Source: Marinomonas aquiplantarum (GTDB lineage Bacteria; Pseudomonadota; Gammaproteobacteria; Pseudomonadales; Marinomonadaceae). Taken from it: DNA of 64,000 bases. Location of the stretch: NCBI RefSeq assembly GCF_003314975.1, contig NZ_QNRF01000011.1:1-64000 (forward strand), in the 5' to 3' direction. This document shows, in pieces, positions 1 through 11,329 of the stretch. Numbering within the stretch: the first letter of the stretch is position 1; the number at the start of each line of letters is the position of its first letter. A program made the position numbers and the translations under genes. Below the pieces are notes generated by a model. That model was not told the DNA's origin and did no database searches. It saw nothing but the letters and a program-made list of their open reading frames with translations.

Positions 1-32
1 TCAATCTGAGCCATGATCAAACTCTTCAGTTA
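1..32 (-). rRNA. rrs: 16S ribosomal RNA, 5' end only
   Basis: The reverse complement of the first ~32 bases contains GAAGAGTTTGATCATGGCTC, the universal 5' end of bacterial 16S rRNA. The gene runs off the left edge, so only the first ~30 nt are seen. The mature 5' end was placed near position 32 by alignment from memory to E. coli numbering. A strong promoter and antitermination-like leader lie upstream at 133-290. Confidence 0.95.
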
Positions 33-132
33 AAAAGTTTGCTCACTCAAATCTCGAAACACTAACAATTACTTAATAAAGCGAATTGACGTGTTAGACT
101 CTCGTAAGACTTCAATTTCTTTTTTGAAGCCC

Positions 133-178
133 CAGCGAGCGCCCACACAAATTATCTGATTATCTATTTTAAAGAGCG
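133..178 (-). promoter_or_regulatory. rRNA leader with boxA-like antitermination signal
   Basis: Read on the minus strand, 178-167 gives CGCTCTTTAAAA, close to the boxA consensus TGCTCTTTAACA. It is followed at about 150-133 by GTGTGGGCGCTCG, which resembles boxC. In rRNA leaders these sequences recruit Nus factors that protect rrn transcripts from Rho. Position between the rrn promoter and the 16S gene supports the call; there is no functional evidence. Confidence 0.65.
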
Positions 179-201
179 TTGACTGCTTATTCGCTGTCAG
201 T

Positions 202-290
202 GGGGGCGTATAATACAGTCTGATTATTTTTACGCAAGTAGTTTTTTAATAAATTTTAGAAAAATTTCTTTTTAGTAAAAAGAGTCGATT
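202..290 (-). promoter_or_regulatory. rrn P1-type promoter with AT-rich UP element
   Basis: On the minus strand a -35 TTGCGT (237-232) and -10 TATTAT (215-210) are separated by 16 bp. They are followed by an ACGCCCCCA discriminator, the GC-rich type that gives stringent (ppGpp/DksA) control of rRNA. Positions 240-290 are almost pure A/T, as expected for an UP element bound by the RNA polymerase alpha C-terminal domain. The UP element reaches the ispH stop codon. Start of transcription is expected near 202. Confidence 0.8.
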
Positions 291-1239
291 AAACTTCTAC
301 TATTCTGAGTTCTTTAGGCATTGAGAATGAAACGTTTTCTTCTCTTCCTTGGAGTTCTTCTGGTGCGGAACCGCCCTCTGCAATCAGGCGATCAATCACC
401 TCATTCACAAGCACTTCTGGCGCCGATGCGCCAGCTGTAACGCCAACACTTGTGACTCCATCTAACCAGTCATGCTGAATTTCGCTAGCATTATCTATTA
501 GGTGAGCCGTAGCCCCCATTCTTTCAGCCAACTCTTTTAGGCGGTTTGAGTTAGAGCTGTTTACCGAACCAACCACCAATACAAGCTGTGATTCTTTGGC
601 CAGTGTTTTCACCGCATCCTGACGATTCTGAGTGGCATAGCAGATATCATCTTTCTTAGGGCCACGAATCAATGGAAAATGTTCACGCAATGCATCAATC
701 ACTACAGAAGTATCATCCATGGATAACGTTGTCTGCGTCACAAAAGCGAGCTGATCTGCATTCTGTACACTTAAATTAGCCACATCAGCTGGGCTTTCTA
801 CCAGATAGATAGCACCACCTTTTGAATCATCATACTGACCCATGGTGCCTTCTACTTCTGGATGACCATCATGACCGATTAAAATACATTCCATGCCATC
901 ACGAGAATAACGCAAGACTTCTAGATGAACCTTAGTCACCAAAGGACATGTTGCATCAAAAACCTTTAAACCACGATTTGTCGCTTCATCTCTTACCGCT
1001 TTAGACACACCGTGAGCACTAAAGATAACAATATTATCGTCTGGCACTTGATCAAGCTCATCAACAAACACGGCACCGCGTGCTTTTAATGATTCAACAA
1101 CAAATTTGTTATGAACCACTTCATGACGCACATAGATGGGCGCTTCAAACAAATCCAAGCAACGATTAACGATATCAATAGCACGATCTACACCAGCACA
1201 AAAGCCACGTGGATTCGCTAGCTGGATGGCAAAACTCAT
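289..1239 (-). CDS. ispH: 4-hydroxy-3-methylbut-2-enyl diphosphate reductase
   Basis: IspH (LytB) catalyses the last step of the MEP isoprenoid pathway, reducing HMBPP to IPP and DMAPP with a [4Fe-4S] cluster. The 316-residue protein has the usual length. The three cluster cysteines are visible: C14 in PRGFCAG, C98 in FDATCPL and C200 in [11 protein letters not shown]. It is the last gene of a ribF-ileS-lspA-fkpB-ispH run, the same order as in E. coli, and its start overlaps the fkpB stop by 4 nt (ATGA), indicating translational coupling. The gene ends at the edge of the rrn UP element, with no hairpin terminator seen. Confidence 0.97.
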   Translation of the reverse strand: MSFAIQLANPRGFCAGVDRAIDIVNRCLDLFEAPIYVRHEVVHNKFVVESLKARGAVFVDELDQVPDDNIVIFSAHGVSKAVRDEATNRGLKVFDATCPLVTKVHLEVLRYSRDGMECILIGHDGHPEVEGTMGQYDDSKGGAIYLVESPADVANLSVQNADQLAFVTQTTLSMDDTSVVIDALREHFPLIRGPKKDDICYATQNRQDAVKTLAKESQLVLVVGSVNSSNSNRLKELAERMGATAHLIDNASEIQHDWLDGVTSVGVTAGASAPEVLVNEVIDRLIAEGGSAPEELQGREENVSFSMPKELRIVEV

Positions 1240-1667
1240 GCAGACTCCTCGACCTCAATGATCTGTACCTTAAAGGTCAACGTTCGACCCGCTAATGGAT
1301 GATTAAAATCCACCAACACATCTTTTTCACCAATTTCCGCGATAACACCCGGCAATTCGTTTTTGCTCATGTCAGCAAAGGACACAACCATCCCTTCTTC
1401 AAGATCCATTTCAAACTGAGAACGTGGAATGCGCTGTAAATTGCTCTCGTTATGAGCGCCAAAAGCTTTTTCAGGCGTCATGGTGAAACTTGACTCATCG
1501 CCTGCTTTCAGACCGAGCAAGGACTCTTCAAATGCTGGCAACAAGCTACCATCACCAAAACGGAATTTGGCTGGCACTTGCTCAAAGTTAGAGTCAACCA
1601 CCTGCCCATCTTCCAAGGCCAATTCAAAGTGAAGAGTAATTTGGCTCTGTGCCGTAATTGATGTCAT
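1236..1667 (-). CDS. fkpB: FKBP-type peptidyl-prolyl cis-trans isomerase (SlpA/FkpB)
   Basis: A 143-residue SlpA-like FKBP that catalyses cis-trans isomerisation of prolyl bonds and acts as a cytoplasmic folding helper. The N-terminal half carries FKBP-core residues ([16 protein letters not shown]). An insert-in-flap segment lies in the middle, and the C-terminus returns to the core ([15 protein letters not shown]), the signature of this subfamily. No signal peptide is present. It overlaps lspA by 4 nt upstream and ispH by 4 nt downstream, so the three genes are probably co-translated. The placement between lspA and ispH is conserved in gammaproteobacteria. Confidence 0.93.
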   Translation of the reverse strand: MTSITAQSQITLHFELALEDGQVVDSNFEQVPAKFRFGDGSLLPAFEESLLGLKAGDESSFTMTPEKAFGAHNESNLQRIPRSQFEMDLEEGMVVSFADMSKNELPGVIAEIGEKDVLVDFNHPLAGRTLTFKVQIIEVEESA

Positions 1668-2182
1668 TTTTCATCACCTTTTTTGTCAGGGCCGATGAAG
1701 CTCTCTAGCAACATCAAAATCACCCCAATCGTAATCGCACTATCGGCTACATTAAAAGCCGGAAAATACCATGATTGCAGCCAATGGAATTGCAAAAAGT
1801 CCACTACATGACCATACACCAGACGGTCATATAAGTTTCCGATTGCGCCTCCCAAGATTAAACTTAAAGACAGCGCTTCTAGAAAATGAGTTTTCGCAAT
1901 CTTAACCAAACGCCAACTTATACCAATCACCACAGCAATGGCGATCATTGAAAACAACCACCGCTGCCAACCACCCGCTTGCGCCAAGAAACTAAAGGCG
2001 GCGCCAGTGTTGTAACGCAAAGTAAGATCGAATACAGGCAAAACAGCGATTTCTTGACCATAGTGCAAGTTCGCTTCAACTGCCTGCTTAGTAATCCAAT
2101 CCAGTGCAAAAACAACCAACGCCAGCGCCCACCAGCGCTGGAGTTGCTGCCAGATATAAGTCAGCTTCATCTGATTAAGCAT
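1664..2182 (-). CDS. lspA: lipoprotein signal peptidase (signal peptidase II)
   Basis: LspA cleaves signal peptides from diacylglyceryl-modified prolipoproteins in the inner membrane. About four transmembrane segments are evident. The two catalytic aspartates lie in [14 protein letters not shown] (about D119) and FNVADSAI (about D147). The start at 2182 (protein begins [11 protein letters not shown]) was chosen because a GAAGAG ribosome-binding site precedes it with 7-nt spacing. It overlaps the ileS stop by 8 nt. An alternative ATG at 2170 has no visible Shine-Dalgarno sequence. Length is then 172 residues, normal for the family. The stop overlaps fkpB by 4 nt. Confidence 0.93.
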   Translation of the reverse strand: MLNQMKLTYIWQQLQRWWALALVVFALDWITKQAVEANLHYGQEIAVLPVFDLTLRYNTGAAFSFLAQAGGWQRWLFSMIAIAVVIGISWRLVKIAKTHFLEALSLSLILGGAIGNLYDRLVYGHVVDFLQFHWLQSWYFPAFNVADSAITIGVILMLLESFIGPDKKGDEK

Positions 2183-4997
2183 AAAGGCGCTCTTCGCCTT
2201 CTCCGTCAGGTAAGTTACTGATACAACGATCACACAATTCAGGGTGTACCTCTCGTTTACCAACTTCTTCTCTGTGATGCCAACAACGAACACATTTCTC
2301 GTTGGAACTGGTCACAACAGACACTTTCAAGCCAGGCAACTCAGATTCAACAGCATCAGCAGGGGCGTCAGCCAACGGTAAGACTTTCACGTCAGACGCA
2401 ATCAGAACAAAACGCAACTCTTCACCTAAGCGATCTAACACACTTTGCAAAGTGTCATCACAATACAAAGTAATATCCGCACTTAAGCTGGCTTTAATTT
2501 TGCCTTCACTTCGAGCCGCTTCCAACACTTTGTTCGTCGCAACTTTCGCTTCCAATACCAACTTCCAGAAATCACGACCAAGCTCTTCGTCACCAGATAA
2601 CTCAGTTAGACCCTCATACCAAGTTTCCAACAATACCGATTCACCGTGTTCACCAGGCAGAGACTGCCAGATTTCATCAGCGGTAAAACTCAATACAGGG
2701 GCAATCCAGCGAGTGAAGGCTTCCACAATATGATACAAAGCGGTTTGTGCAGAACGACGTGCCAAACTGTCTGGCTGAGTCGTATACTGACGGTCTTTGA
2801 TGACATCTAGGTAAAAACCACCCAAGTCCACAGAACAGAAGTTTTGGATTTTCTGATTCACTGCATGGAACTGGTATTCGTTGTAAGCTTCGTCGATCTC
2901 TTTTTGCAACTGTGCTGCACGATCTACGATCCAACGATCAAGAGCGATCATTTTTTCGCTCTCAACCATGTCTTTTGCTGGATCAAAACCATTCAAGTTA
3001 GCCAACATGAATCGCGCCGTATTACGAATACGACGGTAAGAATCTGCGACACGCTTAAGGATTTCATCAGATACCGTCATCTCACCCGTATAGTCAGTCG
3101 CAGCAACCCACAAACGAATGATGTCAGCACCCAACGTGCTCATTACTTTCTGTGGCGAAACAACGTTACCCAAAGACTTAGACATCTTACGACCGTCGCC
3201 ATCTACTGTGAAACCGTGAGTCAATACACCTTTATAAGGCGGCACACCACGAATCGCGATGGACGTTTTCAATGACGACTGGAACCAACCACGATGCTGA
3301 TCAGAACCTTCAAGGTATAAGTCTGCAGGGAAACTGAGTTCTTCACGCTGATCAATGACAGAGTAATGCGTCACACCAGAATCAAACCATACATCCAACG
3401 TATCTGTTACTTTGCTGTATTTTTCAGCATCAGCACCAAGCAATTCAGCGGCATCCAGTTCAAACCAAGCATCAATGCCTTCTTTCTCAATACGCTGCGC
3501 CACTTCTTCAATTAAGCGCGGCGTTTCAGGGTGTAGCTCTTGTGTTTCTTTATCGATAAATAGAGCAATTGGCACACCCCAAGTACGCTGACGAGACACA
3601 CACCAGTCAGGGCTGTTATTCAACATCCCTTCCATGCGGTTTTGTCCCCAACTTGGCGTCCACTTCACACCTTTGACGGCCTCTTTCGCAGAATCCAATA
3701 GACCTTTCTCATCCATGCTGACAAACCACTGTGGCGTTGCACGGAAAATCAAAGGCGTCTTAGTACGCCAGCAATGTGGGTAACTGTGGAAAATTTTAGA
3801 TTCAAAAACGAGCGCTTGATTGGCGTTCAAAGCGCCTAAGATCGCACCATCAACCTTATACACATGCATGCCAGCAAACTCGCCTGCTGCATCAGAATAA
3901 ACACCATTGTCTTGCACTAGGTTGATCGTACCTAGACCGTTAGCACGACCAACATTAAAGTCATCCACACCATGATCTGGCGCGGTATGCACACAACCAG
4001 TACCGGCTTCTGTTGTCACGTGCTCGCCTAAGATCAGCGGAATATCACGTTCAAAGAAAGGATGATTCAACATACTGCTTGCTAAGGACTGACCTTGCGC
4101 ACGCCCAACGATACGGAAACCTTCTTGGCCGTAACGTTGCATGATGCCTGGCACCATGTCTTCCGCCATAACCAAACGTTCCTTACCTTGACCCATATCT
4201 ACCTCGACCAAAGCGTAGTTAAACTCTGGGTGAATCGATACCGCCTGACTAGCAGGCAAAGTCCAAGGAGTGGTTGTCCAAATCACAACAGAAACAGGGC
4301 CTTCTCCCGTTACATCGGAGAATTTCGCCAAGAAAGCCGCTTCATCTTGTGGGGCATAACGCACATCCAAAGACAAAGAGGTTTTATCTTGGTATTCCAC
4401 TTCCGCTTCTGCCAAAGCAGAACCACCGACCACACTCCAGTAAACCGGCTTAAAACCTTTAACTAGATGACCATTCTCAGCGATTTTACCCAAAGCACGG
4501 ACAATGTTAGCTTCCGTCTCAAAGTTCATGGTCAGATAAGGATTTTCCCAATCTCCCATTACCCCTAGACGAACAAAGTCTTTTTTCTGTTCTTCGATTT
4601 GCGTATAAGCGTATTCACGGCATTTCGCGCGAAATTCTTTGAACGACACCTTGTCGCCCGCTTTGCCAATCATTTGCTCAACTTTGTGCTCAATTGGCAG
4701 ACCGTGACAGTCCCAACCAGGAATGTAAGGCGCGTCATATCCACTCACGGTTTTCGATTTAACAATAATGTCTTTGAGGATTTTGTTAACCGCGTGACCA
4801 ATATGAATGCTGCCATTCGCATATGGAGGGCCATCATGAAGAATAAATGGCTTACGACCTTTACTTACTTCGCGTACTTTCTGGTAAAGATCCATATCCT
4901 GCCAACGCTTCAGCATTGCAGGTTCACGTTTTGCCAAATCACCACGCATTGGGAAATCCGTGTTTGGCAAATTCAGTGTCGGTTTATAATCACTCAT
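2175..4997 (-). CDS. ileS: isoleucine--tRNA ligase
   Basis: Class Ia isoleucyl-tRNA synthetase, 940 residues, the usual bacterial type 1 length. The HIGH motif is seen at residues 65-68 ([10 protein letters not shown]) and the KMSKS loop near residue 605 ([12 protein letters not shown]). The editing domain lies between them. A C-terminal zinc finger ([12 protein letters not shown] with PELCDRC) is complete. It sits between ribF, which ends 32 nt upstream, and lspA, whose start overlaps its stop. No T-box leader is visible. The HIGH/KMSKS motifs and zinc finger are intact. Confidence 0.98.
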   Translation of the reverse strand: MSDYKPTLNLPNTDFPMRGDLAKREPAMLKRWQDMDLYQKVREVSKGRKPFILHDGPPYANGSIHIGHAVNKILKDIIVKSKTVSGYDAPYIPGWDCHGLPIEHKVEQMIGKAGDKVSFKEFRAKCREYAYTQIEEQKKDFVRLGVMGDWENPYLTMNFETEANIVRALGKIAENGHLVKGFKPVYWSVVGGSALAEAEVEYQDKTSLSLDVRYAPQDEAAFLAKFSDVTGEGPVSVVIWTTTPWTLPASQAVSIHPEFNYALVEVDMGQGKERLVMAEDMVPGIMQRYGQEGFRIVGRAQGQSLASSMLNHPFFERDIPLILGEHVTTEAGTGCVHTAPDHGVDDFNVGRANGLGTINLVQDNGVYSDAAGEFAGMHVYKVDGAILGALNANQALVFESKIFHSYPHCWRTKTPLIFRATPQWFVSMDEKGLLDSAKEAVKGVKWTPSWGQNRMEGMLNNSPDWCVSRQRTWGVPIALFIDKETQELHPETPRLIEEVAQRIEKEGIDAWFELDAAELLGADAEKYSKVTDTLDVWFDSGVTHYSVIDQREELSFPADLYLEGSDQHRGWFQSSLKTSIAIRGVPPYKGVLTHGFTVDGDGRKMSKSLGNVVSPQKVMSTLGADIIRLWVAATDYTGEMTVSDEILKRVADSYRRIRNTARFMLANLNGFDPAKDMVESEKMIALDRWIVDRAAQLQKEIDEAYNEYQFHAVNQKIQNFCSVDLGGFYLDVIKDRQYTTQPDSLARRSAQTALYHIVEAFTRWIAPVLSFTADEIWQSLPGEHGESVLLETWYEGLTELSGDEELGRDFWKLVLEAKVATNKVLEAARSEGKIKASLSADITLYCDDTLQSVLDRLGEELRFVLIASDVKVLPLADAPADAVESELPGLKVSVVTSSNEKCVRCWHHREEVGKREVHPELCDRCISNLPDGEGEERLYA

Positions 4998-5029
4998 GGT
5001 TTATCGATTTATCCTCAAAGATCATCAGT

Positions 5030-5959
5030 TCACTGATTGCTGAAGAAGCGAATTGCCTCTTCTTTGTCACATTGAATTTGTTTTTCAAGCTCTTCCAAGC
5101 CAGACATTTTACGCTCTGCACGAACAAACAAACAGAACGTCACCTTGACATATTGATCATAAAGATCACCATCAAAGTCCAGCAAGTGCACCTCTAAAAT
5201 AGGTGTTTTACCTTGTACCGTAGGACGCACACCAATATTGGCAACACCATCATATTCTTTTTCATTGACCGCAAGACGAACCGCATACACACCGGATAAG
5301 GCTGGCTTCACCCCTTTTAAATGCACATTGGCGGTGGGGAAACCTAACTTACGCCCAAGCTGCTGACCGTGAATCACTCGACCACTTAATGTCACAGCGT
5401 GGCCCATATTGGCCTCAGCCGCATGAATATCACCTTTCTCCAACGCTAAACGAACCATTGAGCTGCTCACGCGCTCGCCCGACGCATTTAACACGGATGG
5501 TGTATTTTCTACCTCAAAGCCATGTTGTGCACCAAAGCCGCTCAAGTATTCAAAGTCCCCTTGACGATCACAGCCAAAGCGAAAATCATCACCGACCACC
5601 AAATGCTTAACAGACAATCCATCAAGTAAGATTTGCTGACAAAACGCCTGTGCATCGAGCTGCTGCAATTTGGGGTTGAACGGCATACACAACACATAAT
5701 CGATGCCCTGACCTTCTAGCCACTTCACCTTATCACGCAAGCGGCCAATTCGTCCTGGTGCGGACTCAGGCGCAAAAAACTCTCTCGGCTGCGGCTCAAA
5801 AATCATGATTGCCGCCGGCGCATCATATTGTTTTGCAAGCGCTTTTGCTCTTGTCAAAATCGCACTATGACCTAAGTGAACACCATCGAAATTGCCGATC
5901 GTCAGCACGCAGGCCTTATGCCTTGGACGGATATTATGAATACCGCGTATTAACTCCAT
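5030..5959 (-). CDS. ribF: bifunctional riboflavin kinase / FAD synthetase
   Basis: RibF converts riboflavin to FMN and then FAD. The N-terminal adenylyltransferase domain shows GNFDGVHLGH at residues 22-31. The C-terminal riboflavin kinase domain shows GRKLGFPTAN near 202-211. The start at 5959 (MELIRGIHNI) was chosen because the family begins there and a GGGG ribosome-binding site lies 5 nt upstream; a longer reading frame to 6052 adds an unrelated tail. The resulting 309 residues match the family. It lies between murJ and ileS. Confidence 0.95.
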   Translation of the reverse strand: MELIRGIHNIRPRHKACVLTIGNFDGVHLGHSAILTRAKALAKQYDAPAAIMIFEPQPREFFAPESAPGRIGRLRDKVKWLEGQGIDYVLCMPFNPKLQQLDAQAFCQQILLDGLSVKHLVVGDDFRFGCDRQGDFEYLSGFGAQHGFEVENTPSVLNASGERVSSSMVRLALEKGDIHAAEANMGHAVTLSGRVIHGQQLGRKLGFPTANVHLKGVKPALSGVYAVRLAVNEKEYDGVANIGVRPTVQGKTPILEVHLLDFDGDLYDQYVKVTFCLFVRAERKMSGLEELEKQIQCDKEEAIRFFSNQ

Positions 5960-6082
5960 AGAACCCCGTACAGAACAATTAAAGATTAGCGTCAAAAAAA
6001 TACTCGCGATTATATAGCAGTTCAGGGGCCGAAGGTAGGCCAGAACTTGCACAAGCCGTGCAAAAGCACCGCTAATAAAAAC

Positions 6083-7651
6083 TCAATGCTTCATTATGGA
6101 TGGTCGCAAACCCGCTACAATCGCCACAACAGCATACACAGCAACACCTGAACACACGATCAACAACGTCTTAGCAATACGCTGAATATCGGACATTTGC
6201 GTCCATTGCCACCCCATACTTTGGAACACATACAAACAAGCTGCCAATGCCAACGTTGCGCAAATCAAAATTCGTAACAACAATCGCCACTGCACCGTAA
6301 ACACATGATGCTTTGCCTTATACAGACCATACCAAAGCAAGAAAGCATTTAATGCGGCTGACAAACTGGTTGCTAAGGCCAGCCCAACATGCCCAAGCGG
6401 CCACACCAAAATTAAGTTAAATACCATGTTCGACACCATGGCGATGATGCCTATTTTAACCGGTGTTTTAGTATCCTGACGCGCGTAATAGCCAGGCGCC
6501 AACACCTTAATCAGCATCATAAAGACCAAGCCCAATGAATAGGCTTGTAAACTTTGCGCCGCCTTATGCACATCACTCGCCGTCAGTTCACCCCGATAGA
6601 AAATGGTCGCGATCAAAGGTTCCGCCAACATAAACAAAGCCAATGAAGACGGCACGGCGATTAAAAGCAATAAACGCAACGCCCAATCCATGGTGTCAGA
6701 AAAGCGTGAAGCTTCACCCCCGGAAAAACTGCGCGACAAAGACGGCAGAATCACCGTACTGATAGCAATAGCAAAAATCCCAAGCGGTAATTCATACAAG
6801 CGATCAGATAAATACAACCAGGTAATGCTGCCCGTTTCTAAAAACGACGCCAGCACCGTATCCAATAACAAATTAATCTGCCCAACCGACACCCCAAACA
6901 ATGCGGGACCAATCAAAATGAGAATCCGCTTTACCCCTGGATGACCAAATCCCATCCTAGGCATAGGTAATAACTTCAATCGCGCCAGAAAAGGCACCTG
7001 AAACAACAACTGAATCAAACCAGCAAAAAACACACCCCACGCCACCGCCACTTCAGCTTGAGCAGCCGAACGAGCAAACATCAAGGTCGCGACAATCAAA
7101 GAAATATTTAGAAAAATAGGCGTAATGGCCGGCACAGCATACTCACCATGCGCATTCAGTATGCCGCCCGCCAAGGCGGTCAGAGAAATAAACAATAAAT
7201 AGGGAAAGGTGATCACCAGCAACTCAGACGCCAATTGAGCCTGACTGGCATTATCGACAAAACCTGGGGCAAAAACGTAAACCACCCAAGGGGCGCACAC
7301 CATAAACAAGGCCGTCACACACAGCAGCACCAGCGTCAATGATCCTGTTACCGCAGCCACTAATGCTCGCACTTCTTCATGCGCTTCCTTCACTCGATAT
7401 TCGCTTAATACCGGAACAAAGGCTTGCGCAAACGCGCCTTCAGCGAACAAACGACGAAAAAAGTTAGGAATTTTAAAAGCAACATAAAAAGCATCAGCGC
7501 TGCCACTTGCCCCTAAAACAAAGGCCAAAGCCGCATCTCTCACCAGCCCAAGAATGCGAGAAAGAAAGGTACAAACCGAAACCAGCACCCCAGAACGCAA
7601 TAAAGACAAAGAGTTACGCTTTTTACTGACACGAGAATCAAGTTCTGACAT
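6083..7651 (-). CDS. murJ: lipid II flippase MurJ
   Basis: A 522-residue MOP-superfamily protein with about 14 hydrophobic helices. MurJ moves lipid II across the inner membrane for peptidoglycan synthesis. The N-terminal region (SRILGLVRDAALAFVLGASG) and the conserved arginine/aspartate-rich first helices are typical of the MviN family. It diverges from rpsT and lies upstream of ribF, an arrangement common in gammaproteobacteria. A 123-nt gap separates it from ribF, so ribF may have its own promoter. Confidence 0.95.
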   Translation of the reverse strand: MSELDSRVSKKRNSLSLLRSGVLVSVCTFLSRILGLVRDAALAFVLGASGSADAFYVAFKIPNFFRRLFAEGAFAQAFVPVLSEYRVKEAHEEVRALVAAVTGSLTLVLLCVTALFMVCAPWVVYVFAPGFVDNASQAQLASELLVITFPYLLFISLTALAGGILNAHGEYAVPAITPIFLNISLIVATLMFARSAAQAEVAVAWGVFFAGLIQLLFQVPFLARLKLLPMPRMGFGHPGVKRILILIGPALFGVSVGQINLLLDTVLASFLETGSITWLYLSDRLYELPLGIFAIAISTVILPSLSRSFSGGEASRFSDTMDWALRLLLLIAVPSSLALFMLAEPLIATIFYRGELTASDVHKAAQSLQAYSLGLVFMMLIKVLAPGYYARQDTKTPVKIGIIAMVSNMVFNLILVWPLGHVGLALATSLSAALNAFLLWYGLYKAKHHVFTVQWRLLLRILICATLALAACLYVFQSMGWQWTQMSDIQRIAKTLLIVCSGVAVYAVVAIVAGLRPSIMKH

Positions 7652-7760
7652 TTTGGCTTACGACACATCCCAATGATAAATTCCTACAAGAATAACACCT
7701 GCAAGGGCGTTAACGCAGCCAAATATATCGGTTGTTTTCACGAATATTTGCAGAATAGGG

Positions 7761-7788
7761 TTGTGACAATGTGAAAAACTGGTAAAAT
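7761..7788 (+). promoter_or_regulatory. candidate rpsT promoter
   Basis: TTGTGA (7761-7766), a 16-bp spacer and TAAAAT (7783-7788) are followed by a GC-rich discriminator (CCGCCGCGAG). That pattern is typical of growth-rate-controlled ribosomal genes. The predicted start near 7795 leaves a leader of about 94 nt before the rpsT GTG. Confidence 0.55.
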
Positions 7789-7830
7789 CCGCCGCGAGAT
7801 TTTAAAGTTTAAAACTTTGACATTAATTTC

Positions 7831-7860
7831 ACGACACAGCACTTTTGCTGTGTCGTTTTT
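7831..7860 (+). promoter_or_regulatory. terminator-like hairpin in the rpsT 5' leader
   Basis: ACGACACAGCA (7831-7841) pairs perfectly with TGCTGTGTCGT (7846-7856) around a CTTT loop, followed by a T run to 7860. It has the form of an intrinsic terminator but lies between the predicted promoter and the ribosome-binding site (7875-7881). It cannot end murJ, which runs the other way. It is probably an attenuator or a regulatory stem of the rpsT mRNA. Confidence 0.6.
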
Positions 7861-7888
7861 CATTTAGAAAACTTAAAGGAGCCAGACC

Positions 7889-8152
7889 GTGGCAAATTCC
7901 GCCGGTTCAAAAAAACGTGCGCGCCAGGCAATCAAACGTCGCGCTCACAATGGTAGCCTTCGATCTATGGTTCGCACTTACTTGAAAAAAGTAGACGCAG
8001 CTATCGAAGCAGGCAATCAAGCTGAAGCACAAGCAGCTTACGTTCTAGCGACTTCAAAGCTAGACAAAGCGGCTAACAAAGGCCTATATCACAAAAACAA
8101 AGCAGCTCGTCATAAGAGTCGCTTGAGTGCTAAAATCAAAGCACTGGCCTAA
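7889..8152 (+). CDS. rpsT: 30S ribosomal protein S20
   Basis: S20 is an 87-residue basic, helical protein that binds 16S rRNA early in 30S assembly. The N-terminus ([18 protein letters not shown]) and the C-terminal [12 protein letters not shown] segment are diagnostic. The start codon is GTG, with a strong AAAGGAG site (7875-7881) at 7-nt spacing. A non-ATG start is notable because E. coli rpsT also uses a poor start codon (UUG) and is controlled at translation. The leader hairpin at 7831-7860 precedes it and a bidirectional terminator follows. Confidence 0.98.
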   Translation: MANSAGSKKRARQAIKRRAHNGSLRSMVRTYLKKVDAAIEAGNQAEAQAAYVLATSKLDKAANKGLYHKNKAARHKSRLSAKIKALA

Positions 8153-8159
8153 TCCCTAT

Positions 8160-8188
8160 AAAAAAACCGGCTAATGCCGGTTTTTTTA
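8160..8188. terminator. bidirectional terminator between rpsT and dgkA
   Basis: ACCGGC-TAAT-GCCGGT (8166-8181) is flanked by A and T runs on both sides, so it can end rpsT on the plus strand and dgkA on the minus strand. Confidence 0.9.
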
Positions 8189-8215
8189 TATCTGTTTTTG
8201 CCTTTCTTAAGTTTG

Positions 8216-8578
8216 CTAGCCAAACAAAATAACCAGCCAAACCACTGCCGCCAAGATAAGCGCCAACATAACGGCCGCTGATCCCAGATCTTTTGCACGC
8301 CCAGACAATTCATGATGCTCATGACTAATACGATCCACAATCGCCTCAACACTCGAATTCAACGTTTCGACGATCAACACCACACCAACCGAAAAAATTA
8401 ATACAGCACGCTCTAAACCACTGTCTCCTAGCCATAAAGCAAAGGGCAAAGAAATAAGAAACAGACACGCTTCTTGACGAAAAGCCGCTTCATGCTGCCA
8501 TTGAGCGCGTAATCCCTGATAAGAATACTTAGCAGCACTTATCACGCGATTTAATCCTACCTTTCCCGGCTTAGCCAT
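8216..8578 (-). CDS. dgkA: diacylglycerol kinase
   Basis: A 120-residue trimeric-type membrane kinase that phosphorylates diacylglycerol to phosphatidic acid, recycling the by-product of osmoregulated glucan or LPS modification. Three transmembrane helices are visible. The conserved segment VETLNSSVEAIVDRI holds the catalytic glutamates, and AKDLGSAAV follows. It is the last gene after obgE and proB, 12 nt after proB. Length matches the family (E. coli 122). Confidence 0.95.
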   Translation of the reverse strand: MAKPGKVGLNRVISAAKYSYQGLRAQWQHEAAFRQEACLFLISLPFALWLGDSGLERAVLIFSVGVVLIVETLNSSVEAIVDRISHEHHELSGRAKDLGSAAVMLALILAAVVWLVILFG

Positions 8579-8590
8579 ACACCTACTCCG

Positions 8591-9712
8591 CTAAATAATC
8601 ACCAGATCATCACGATGAATTAACTCAGGCTCACCTTCATAACCCAATATTTCACCAATTTTACTAGATGGCTTACCCAGCAGCTTTAAGGTTTCGGCCA
8701 CACTGTAATTCACCAAACCACGAGCGATTAAAGCACCAGACTCGTCCACACAGATCACCATATCACCACGCGAAAACGTCCCTTCCGCATCCTTCACGCC
8801 AACTGACAGCAAGCTTCCCGCTTTACGCAACGCATTGACAGCACCCTGATCCAAGGTCAATGCACCACGACTCTTAAGGTGACCCGCCAACCATTGCTTA
8901 CGAGCCGCAATAGGACTGTTCTCAGGCAACAACCAAGTCCCCAACAAATCCCCTTTTGCCAGACGCAAAATCACATCCTCTTCACGGCCTGAAGCAATCA
9001 AAGTATCGGCACCAGAGCGCGCCGCCAAGCGCGCCGCACGCACCTTGGTCAGCATACCACCACTGCCCAACACACCCGCACCACCGCTTGCCATCGACTC
9101 CAGTCGATCATCGGAAGCTGAAATATAAGAAATTAATGTTGCATCTTGATGATCGCGAGGATTTTTATCAAACAACCCCTGCTGGTCCGTCAAAATGATT
9201 AAAGCGTCCGCCTCAACCAAATTCGCCACCAAAGCCCCTAAGGTGTCATTATCACCAAAGCGAATTTCATCGGTTACAACGGTATCATTTTCATTAACAA
9301 TGGGTACAACACCTAAACCAAGCAGAGTTCTCAACGAAGATCGTGCGTTTAAGTAGCGTCGACGGTTCGACAGATCATCATGAGTCAATAAGATTTGCGC
9401 CGTGCACAGACCATGCTTCTCAAAATGAGATTCATACACACCGACTAATTCCATCTGACCGACCGCTGCCGCCGCCTGCAGCTCATTCACTTGAGTCGGT
9501 CGAGTTACGAAACCCAACCGCTTCATGCCAGCCGCAATGGAACCAGACGACACCAGAACCACTTCCTTACCCTGAGCCTTTAACTCGGCAATTTGTGCTA
9601 CCCACAAACCAATGCGAGCCACGTCCAATCCCTGACCATCATTCGTTAGTAGCGCACTGCCAATTTTGACAACGATGCGCTGCGCCTGTGCAATTTTCTC
9701 TCGTAATGCCAT
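8591..9712 (-). CDS. proB: glutamate 5-kinase
   Basis: ProB phosphorylates glutamate as the first step of proline synthesis. The amino-acid-kinase domain shows [15 protein letters not shown] near the N-terminus, [12 protein letters not shown], and [21 protein letters not shown] for substrate and ATP binding. A C-terminal PUA domain (about residues 280-373) follows. The ATG at 9712 (MALREKIAQ) was preferred; a GTG at 9730 would add six residues but its GGGA site is too close. It lies 26 nt after obgE. Confidence 0.95.
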   Translation of the reverse strand: MALREKIAQAQRIVVKIGSALLTNDGQGLDVARIGLWVAQIAELKAQGKEVVLVSSGSIAAGMKRLGFVTRPTQVNELQAAAAVGQMELVGVYESHFEKHGLCTAQILLTHDDLSNRRRYLNARSSLRTLLGLGVVPIVNENDTVVTDEIRFGDNDTLGALVANLVEADALIILTDQQGLFDKNPRDHQDATLISYISASDDRLESMASGGAGVLGSGGMLTKVRAARLAARSGADTLIASGREEDVILRLAKGDLLGTWLLPENSPIAARKQWLAGHLKSRGALTLDQGAVNALRKAGSLLSVGVKDAEGTFSRGDMVICVDESGALIARGLVNYSVAETLKLLGKPSSKIGEILGYEGEPELIHRDDLVII

Positions 9713-9738
9713 GATACTACTTATACTCACAATCCCGA

Positions 9739-10953
<1,215 letters not shown>

Positions 10954-10990
10954 CTAGGTCAACAAACCTGATTATAGAATTCTTACAAAA

Positions 10991-11020
10991 AAAAAGCCCC
11001 GCGCTGCGGAGCTTTTTTTA
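10991..11020 (-). terminator. terminator after rpmA
   Basis: On the minus strand AAGCTCCGC-AGC-GCGGGGCTT is followed by a run of eight or more T. It separates the rplU-rpmA transcript from obgE, which therefore needs its own promoter or readthrough. Confidence 0.85.
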
Positions 11021-11035
11021 ATTTTTAGCAAATGA

Positions 11036-11293
11036 TTAAGCCGCTACGACAGAAACTGTACGACGCTTAAACTTACCTTTTACTTCAAATTTCACTTGGC
11101 CTTCTGCAACAGCAAACAAAGTGTGATCTTTACCAATTTTAACACCTTCACCAGCGTGGAACTGAGTACCACGTTGACGAACTAGAATGTTACCTGGAAT
11201 CACAACCTGACCACCAAAACGTTTGACACCTAATCGTTTCGACTCGGAATCGCGACCGTTACGAGTACTACCACCCGCCTTTTTGTGAGCCAT
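11036..11293 (-). CDS. rpmA: 50S ribosomal protein L27
   Basis: L27 is an 85-residue protein whose N-terminus reaches the peptidyl-transferase centre. The N-terminus [20 protein letters not shown] is diagnostic, and no N-terminal presequence of the Firmicute type is present. It lies 36 nt downstream of rplU and is followed by a strong terminator. Confidence 0.98.
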   Translation of the reverse strand: MAHKKAGGSTRNGRDSESKRLGVKRFGGQVVIPGNILVRQRGTQFHAGEGVKIGKDHTLFAVAEGQVKFEVKGKFKRRTVSVVAA

Positions 11294-11329
11294 GACTTAC
11301 TCCTTAAATAAGTTAATTAACGCTAACGC

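Noticed and set aside
2677-5197. Several plus-strand and shifted frames across ileS
   Set aside because: They lie opposite or out of frame with the well-conserved ileS and have no ribosome-binding sites or recognisable domains.
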